26,938 bases of DNA from an uncultured Prevotellaceae bacterium. Its GTDB lineage: Bacteria > Bacteroidota > Bacteroidia > Bacteroidales > Muribaculaceae. The position numbers were made by a program, and so were the translations under genes. The stretch spans positions 1-26,938 of the forward strand of contig CALDIG010000258.1 in the NCBI GenBank assembly GCA_937904375.1. The letters are read 5' to 3'. The notes below the pieces were generated by a model. The model worked only from the letters and a program-made list of their open reading frames with translations, was not told the origin of the DNA and did no database searches. Below, piece after piece: positions 23,567 to 26,938 of the stretch (the stretch's first letter is position 1; every line of letters starts with the position of its first letter).

Positions 23567-25719
23567 TTATCAACCGAATAAGAATTAAGAATTATCGAAG
23601 CTACTATGGAGAAGTTGTCTTCGATATGTCGAAAGGCCTTACGCTTATCATCGGTGATAATGGCGATGGCAAAACGACATTTTTTGAAGCTCTCCAATGG
23701 CTGTTTAACACTACTGTTGATGATACAAGTATTCAGAATTTTTCCGAAAAAAGGAAATCTGAACTTGAAGTCGGGGAAATCGATGAAGTGCTTGTTGCCA
23801 TGGAGTTTGAGCATAACGGGCTTAAAAGCGTGGAGAAATCTTTCTCGATTGAAAGAACCGGCGAACGAGCTTACCGCACGTTGAAGTTCTCATTCCGCGG
23901 CTACGAGGATAATGGTTCAGAACGAGTGCCCGTAAATGGCAAGAACTTGATGAATCGTTGTTTTGATGCCTACATCCAACGTTATAGCATGTTCAAGGGC
24001 GAGTCAACCCTCAATGTCTTTGATAACCCTACGGCTCTGCGTGAACTTGTGGAGAAGTTCTCTGACCTTAAAAAATTTGAGACTTTCGTTGAAATGCTCG
24101 CCGAGTTCGAGCGAAAGGCAAATAACGCCTACGTCAAGGAGTGCAAGAATGACGAAAAAGTATCGAAACAAGCAAAACGTCTTGAAATCGACCTTCGCCA
24201 AATTGAGTCAAAAATTTCTGATACGGAACGCGACATACGTCAATACCAAGAATCTATAAACACATTCACAGGCAAGATTGAAGATTTAGAGAAGCACCAA
24301 GATGTAGGCCAGAAATATCAAGACCTGAAAGAACGTTTGCATAACCTCATAGAGAAACGAAATCGCTTTCGTGGAAGTATTGCCGCTATCAATTTCAATA
24401 CCAGCTTGCTTGACCAGCTGTGGGTTCTGTGCGCATTTCCTGATGTACTCAAAGAATTCCAAAAGAAAAGTTCTGCATTCAGCCGATTGAAACGAACACA
24501 AAACGATGCCTTTATAAAAGAGCAGGCAAAACGAGAAGGGAAAAAGGAAGCCATTGATGAGATTCGCGTTCTCGCTAATGGTTCCCCAAAACTTCCATGG
24601 TATCTTCCTACTGGTGAAACAATGCAGGAGATGATTGACGACCATATCTGTAAAGTATGCGGACGCCCTGTAGAGGAAGGAACTGAAGCCTATGAGTTCA
24701 TGTGTCGCAAACTTGATGAGTATCGTTTACACCTTGCAGCCACAATAGAAGAAGCAAATGACGAGCCGGAAGAAATCAAGCTTTTTTACTCGGAGTATGT
24801 TGAGGAACTGCATAACTTAAGCATATCGTTGGGTGGTAGCAACGCACAGGAAATTTCACGCTTGGCTTCCGACATCAATGACCGCTTGGAATTGGTTGAG
24901 CGGCTAAAACGTGAGTTGACCGACATAGAGGGCAAAATTCAGGAGGCAAATGATGAAAAAGCCAGATTATTGATTCAGACTGATGGTGTCAGCGAAGAAA
25001 CTCTTGACAAGGCCTTTGTCAACATGAAAGGCTTCTTTGAATCAAAGAGTCGTGCCGAGAAACGTTTGATTGAATCTCGTGCACAATTGGACCGCTTACA
25101 AGAAGAACGTGATGAGTTACAGGCTAAATTCGACCAGCTCAAACCTGCAAGCAGTCAAGTTAAGGTTTACAAAGGTGTACATGAAGTTCTAAATCGCATT
25201 GCGAAGGCATTTGTTTCGGCAAAGGATAAAAACCTGTCGCAATTCCTCCGCAATCTCGAAGAAGTTGCCAACACATATCTTCATCGCTTGAATGCTACCG
25301 ATTTCCACGGACAAGTTCGGTTGATTAAAACGATTGACAACTCCGCTGAAATTCGACTATTTAGCTCAAATGGGACGGAAGTCAAAAATCCGGCAGGCTC
25401 TCAGCAAACGACAATGTATATGTCGGTTCTTTTTGCCATCTCCGACTTGACTACGCTCAAGCGTGAGGAAAACTATCCGCTGATTTTCGATGCTGCGACT
25501 TCATCATTTGGAGACAGCAAGGAAGATGAGTTCTACAACATTATCGACAAGATTGAAAAGCAGTGCATCATAGTAACTAAGGATTTTATTACCAAAGGGC
25601 AGTTGCGAATTGAAGATGTAGAACACCTGACCTGCACGGTGTATCGCATCAAAAAACGCGATGGTTTCAGCCAGAGTGATTTGTCAACGATTTGTACAGA
25701 AGTTGAAAAAGTGAAGTAA
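23563..25719 (+). CDS. SMC/Rad50/DndD-like ATPase with zinc hook
   Basis: 718 aa from ATG 23563. The N-terminus reads MIINRIRIKNYRSYYGEVVF, as in DndD, RecF and SbcC. Walker A is GDNGDGKT at 31-38. A coiled coil runs to a hook with CKVCGRP (Cys363, Cys366), then a second coiled coil to about residue 540. The signature region is AGSQQT (611-616) and Walker B is PLIFDAATSSFG with Asp643. The residue after Asp643 is alanine, where most ABC/SMC ATPases have glutamate, so hydrolysis may be slow or use another residue. In Dnd systems DndD is the SMC-like component of modification; here it sits in the presumed restriction half of an Ssp-type locus. It probably binds DNA as a dimer and senses breaks or ends for the helicase-nuclease. 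Confidence 0.86.
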   Translation: MIINRIRIKNYRSYYGEVVFDMSKGLTLIIGDNGDGKTTFFEALQWLFNTTVDDTSIQNFSEKRKSELEVGEIDEVLVAMEFEHNGLKSVEKSFSIERTGERAYRTLKFSFRGYEDNGSERVPVNGKNLMNRCFDAYIQRYSMFKGESTLNVFDNPTALRELVEKFSDLKKFETFVEMLAEFERKANNAYVKECKNDEKVSKQAKRLEIDLRQIESKISDTERDIRQYQESINTFTGKIEDLEKHQDVGQKYQDLKERLHNLIEKRNRFRGSIAAINFNTSLLDQLWVLCAFPDVLKEFQKKSSAFSRLKRTQNDAFIKEQAKREGKKEAIDEIRVLANGSPKLPWYLPTGETMQEMIDDHICKVCGRPVEEGTEAYEFMCRKLDEYRLHLAATIEEANDEPEEIKLFYSEYVEELHNLSISLGGSNAQEISRLASDINDRLELVERLKRELTDIEGKIQEANDEKARLLIQTDGVSEETLDKAFVNMKGFFESKSRAEKRLIESRAQLDRLQEERDELQAKFDQLKPASSQVKVYKGVHEVLNRIAKAFVSAKDKNLSQFLRNLEEVANTYLHRLNATDFHGQVRLIKTIDNSAEIRLFSSNGTEVKNPAGSQQTTMYMSVLFAISDLTTLKREENYPLIFDAATSSFGDSKEDEFYNIIDKIEKQCIIVTKDFITKGQLRIEDVEHLTCTVYRIKKRDGFSQSDLSTICTEVEKVK

Positions 25720-25720
25720 T

Positions 25721-26560
25721 ATGGAAAACCTATATGATATTTGGGGCCGTAGAAACCCCAGTTGGGAGATAAAGTACCAGGAGCCAATTATTGACGTGTT
25801 CTGCGATTATGGTCGAGGCTCATCAAAATTGCAGGGTGACCGAGGAAAAATCTTCGGTGCCGGCTACGAAATGTTTATTATTGCTTTCTTCATAGGCCTA
25901 TATAATGACAAAAGAAAGCCTCTAGTGAAAGATACATCCAAAGTTAAAACTTTCGGGCAACCAATACAGTACTGGGGCAATCTGGAAGGACGTTTTGGCA
26001 GAACATCTTATGGCAAAATTCGGAACTACATCTTTGCTGCTCTTGTCGCAAAAACTGACATTGATTTTGTCGCTCTAGACAAGGGTGAGATTACTGTACG
26101 CAAAGTAGTGGACGACCTCATTACTTCGATGGAAGAATACGCCAATTTCGGTTTTGACTATATTACCGAGAAAATGGAAGATGACCCTGATTATTTCTTC
26201 AAAGAAACTGCGTTCTTACGGATTTTCCTCAAGTTTATCAATCTGGTGTCTGTCTCAACGGTCGATGAGAATGACGATGATTTACCAGACAATCTGGATT
26301 CAAGCGAAAGTCAGGCTGAAACGCAAATCAACACTGAGGCAAGCGATGATGTGATTGTCGATTCCGAAAATAAAATTCCCGAAACAGGAAGCTCACCTGT
26401 CATCCGTCAAAGATGGACGATTAAGGAACGTTCCGAATTAAAATCGTTCTTTGAACAAGGAATGACAATTGAACAACTTGCATCTTTTTTCAGCAAGACT
26501 GAGGAAAGCGTTAGGTCAGAACTTGAAAAACTTGGCATAATTTCACGTCTTGATAGTTGA
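25721..26560 (+). CDS. Operon-terminal protein with C-terminal helix-turn-helix
   Basis: 279 aa, starting one nucleotide after the SMC gene stop. Residues 1-175 form a compact domain I do not recognise, beginning MENLYDIWGRRNPSWEIKYQ and containing GAGYEMFIIAFFIGLYNDKR. An acidic linker (DENDDDLPDNLDSSESQAET region, about 180-222) leads to a C-terminal RQRWTIKERSELKSFFEQGM...VRSELEKLGI (about 226-276). That is the common W-x-x-x-E...aIrsRLekLG helix-turn-helix seen at the ends of many bacterial DNA-handling proteins. Its place suggests the last subunit of the restriction module, perhaps the DNA- or phosphorothioate-recognition part. No catalytic motif is evident. Confidence 0.8.
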   Translation: MENLYDIWGRRNPSWEIKYQEPIIDVFCDYGRGSSKLQGDRGKIFGAGYEMFIIAFFIGLYNDKRKPLVKDTSKVKTFGQPIQYWGNLEGRFGRTSYGKIRNYIFAALVAKTDIDFVALDKGEITVRKVVDDLITSMEEYANFGFDYITEKMEDDPDYFFKETAFLRIFLKFINLVSVSTVDENDDDLPDNLDSSESQAETQINTEASDDVIVDSENKIPETGSSPVIRQRWTIKERSELKSFFEQGMTIEQLASFFSKTEESVRSELEKLGIISRLDS

Positions 26561-26662
26561 TATTATTAAGAGATAATATTACAAGTAGAACGTATAACGA
26601 TACGAGCAATACTTAATGACCCATAGGATGCCCCAAAGAGTGACCCAATGTATGCAAGTCAA

Positions 26663-26749
26663 ATGACACTCAAGATGGCACTCAAAGTGGCACTCATAAT
26701 AGGTGTCCTTCAAAATGTCCCTCAAGATGTCCCTCAAATGTCCCTCAAG
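26663..26749. repeat. Seven-copy 12-bp tandem repeat (ATGnCmCTCAAG)
   Basis: Three 12-nt units (ATGACACTCAAG, ATGGCACTCAAA, GTGGCACTCATA) at 26663-26698 are followed by a 4-nt spacer. Four more (GTGTCCTTCAAA, ATGTCCCTCAAG, ATGTCCCTCAA, ATGTCCCTCAAG) lie at 26703-26749, one of them 11 nt long. The array lies within a small open frame (26648-26767) of 39 codons whose product would repeat M-x-L-K and V-P-Q-D. The frame has no visible promoter or ribosome site, so I treat the array as a repeat or gene remnant. Confidence 0.75.
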
Positions 26750-26784
26750 GGGATAGGAGTTTTGTGATTTTAATATGAATTAAT

Positions 26785-26816
26785 GCCTCGGATCCCTAAA
26801 TTGGTCCGAGGCTTTT
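26785..26816 (+). terminator. Intrinsic terminator near the right end
   Basis: GCCTCGGA (26785-26792) pairs perfectly with TCCGAGGC (26805-26812), extended by a T-G and a C-G pair, and is followed by TTTT (26813-26816). It is the first convincing terminator after the Ssp-like operon, whose last stop is at 26560. Confidence 0.8.
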
Positions 26817-26858
26817 CTTACTTACCACATTGATGTCAGGAGCAATAGTCGCATACCA

Positions 26859-26915
26859 ACCGCCGGGAGGCGGTGGTTTGCTTTTCAAGGTATAGTGGGC
26901 GTTACCGCTCACTAT
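26859..26915 (+). other. Two hairpins at the right edge
   Basis: ACCGCC-GGGA-GGCGGT (26859-26874) is a 6-bp stem with a GNRA-type tetraloop. ATAGTGGGC (26892-26900) pairs with GCTCACTAT (26907-26915), 9 bp including one G-U, with a 6-nt loop and a pyrimidine-rich tail. No gene is visible in 26561-26938. These may belong to an RNA or terminator that continues past the window. Confidence 0.5.
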
Positions 26916-26938
26916 GCTTTGTCTTATCTGCTCTCTGG

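Noticed and set aside
26663..26749. CRISPR array
   Set aside because: Units are contiguous 12-mers without spacers of uniform length, and no cas genes are present.
26648..26767. 39-codon open frame over the 12-bp repeat array
   Set aside because: It has a start and stop but no promoter or ribosome-binding signal, and its sequence is explained by the repeat. Kept as a repeat rather than a gene.

Overview
The window looks like a defence island from a Bacteroidota chromosome (probably Bacteroidales) inserted next to a tRNA pair. The phylum call rests on several TAnnTTTG -7 boxes upstream of genes, weak or absent Shine-Dalgarno sequences, a tRNA-Leu with an encoded CCA end, and A+T-rich intergenic DNA. 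No housekeeping protein gene is visible, and neither is an integrase or transposase, so the mobility genes are either lost or outside the window.

Layout. Bases 1-191 hold the 3' part of tRNA-Gly(GCC), a complete tRNA-Leu(GAG) and a long hairpin terminator. Bases 192-820 are mostly non-coding. They contain a 12-nt-period GCCCCATATT doublet, the remnant of a tandem-repeat protein on the minus strand, and an operator-rich promoter. At 824-2155 is a protein with a TerB-like N-terminus and a possible winged-helix C-terminus. At 2323-6687 is a very large SF1 (UvrD-type) helicase with a possible RelE-like N-terminus and a long helical C-terminal half. From 6867 to 15290 runs an apparent operon: a defence-type reverse transcriptase with a YRDD active site, an unknown 144-aa protein, a giant GHKL (sacsin/NO VEIN-like) ATPase, a Upf1-like SF1 helicase and a small XRE regulator, closed by a strong hairpin. 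The helicase at 2323 and the RT operon both carry the same paired operator: two perfect GCAACGTTGC palindromes 43-44 nt apart, the second next to a TTTTGA element. The two units are therefore probably co-regulated, and they form the best candidate here for an undescribed multi-gene system.

Bases 15360-15908 contain a promoter followed by about 340 nt of densely base-paired RNA ending in an intrinsic terminator. This is either a stand-alone ncRNA or an attenuator leader. It precedes a tightly packed seven-gene operon (15909-26560): DUF4007 protein (SspB-like), P-loop ATPase (SspC-like), PAPS-reductase-like sulfurtransferase (SspD-like), PLD-nuclease/DEAH helicase, a 76-aa protein, an SMC/Rad50/DndD-like ATPase with a zinc hook, and a final protein with a C-terminal helix-turn-helix. 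The first three genes match the single-strand DNA phosphorothioation module SspBCD. The last four look like its restriction module, analogous to SspFGH, though exact one-to-one names are uncertain. No cysteine desulfurase (SspA) and no SspE are present, so sulfur would have to come from a host desulfurase. The tail (26561-26938) has seven copies of a 12-bp repeat, a terminator and two more hairpins.

Functional reading: at least two independent anti-phage modules sit side by side. One is a recognisable DNA-sulfur-modification system. The other is a less familiar RT/GHKL/SF1-helicase set under a shared palindromic operator. All identifications come from reading motifs by eye; no database search was possible.
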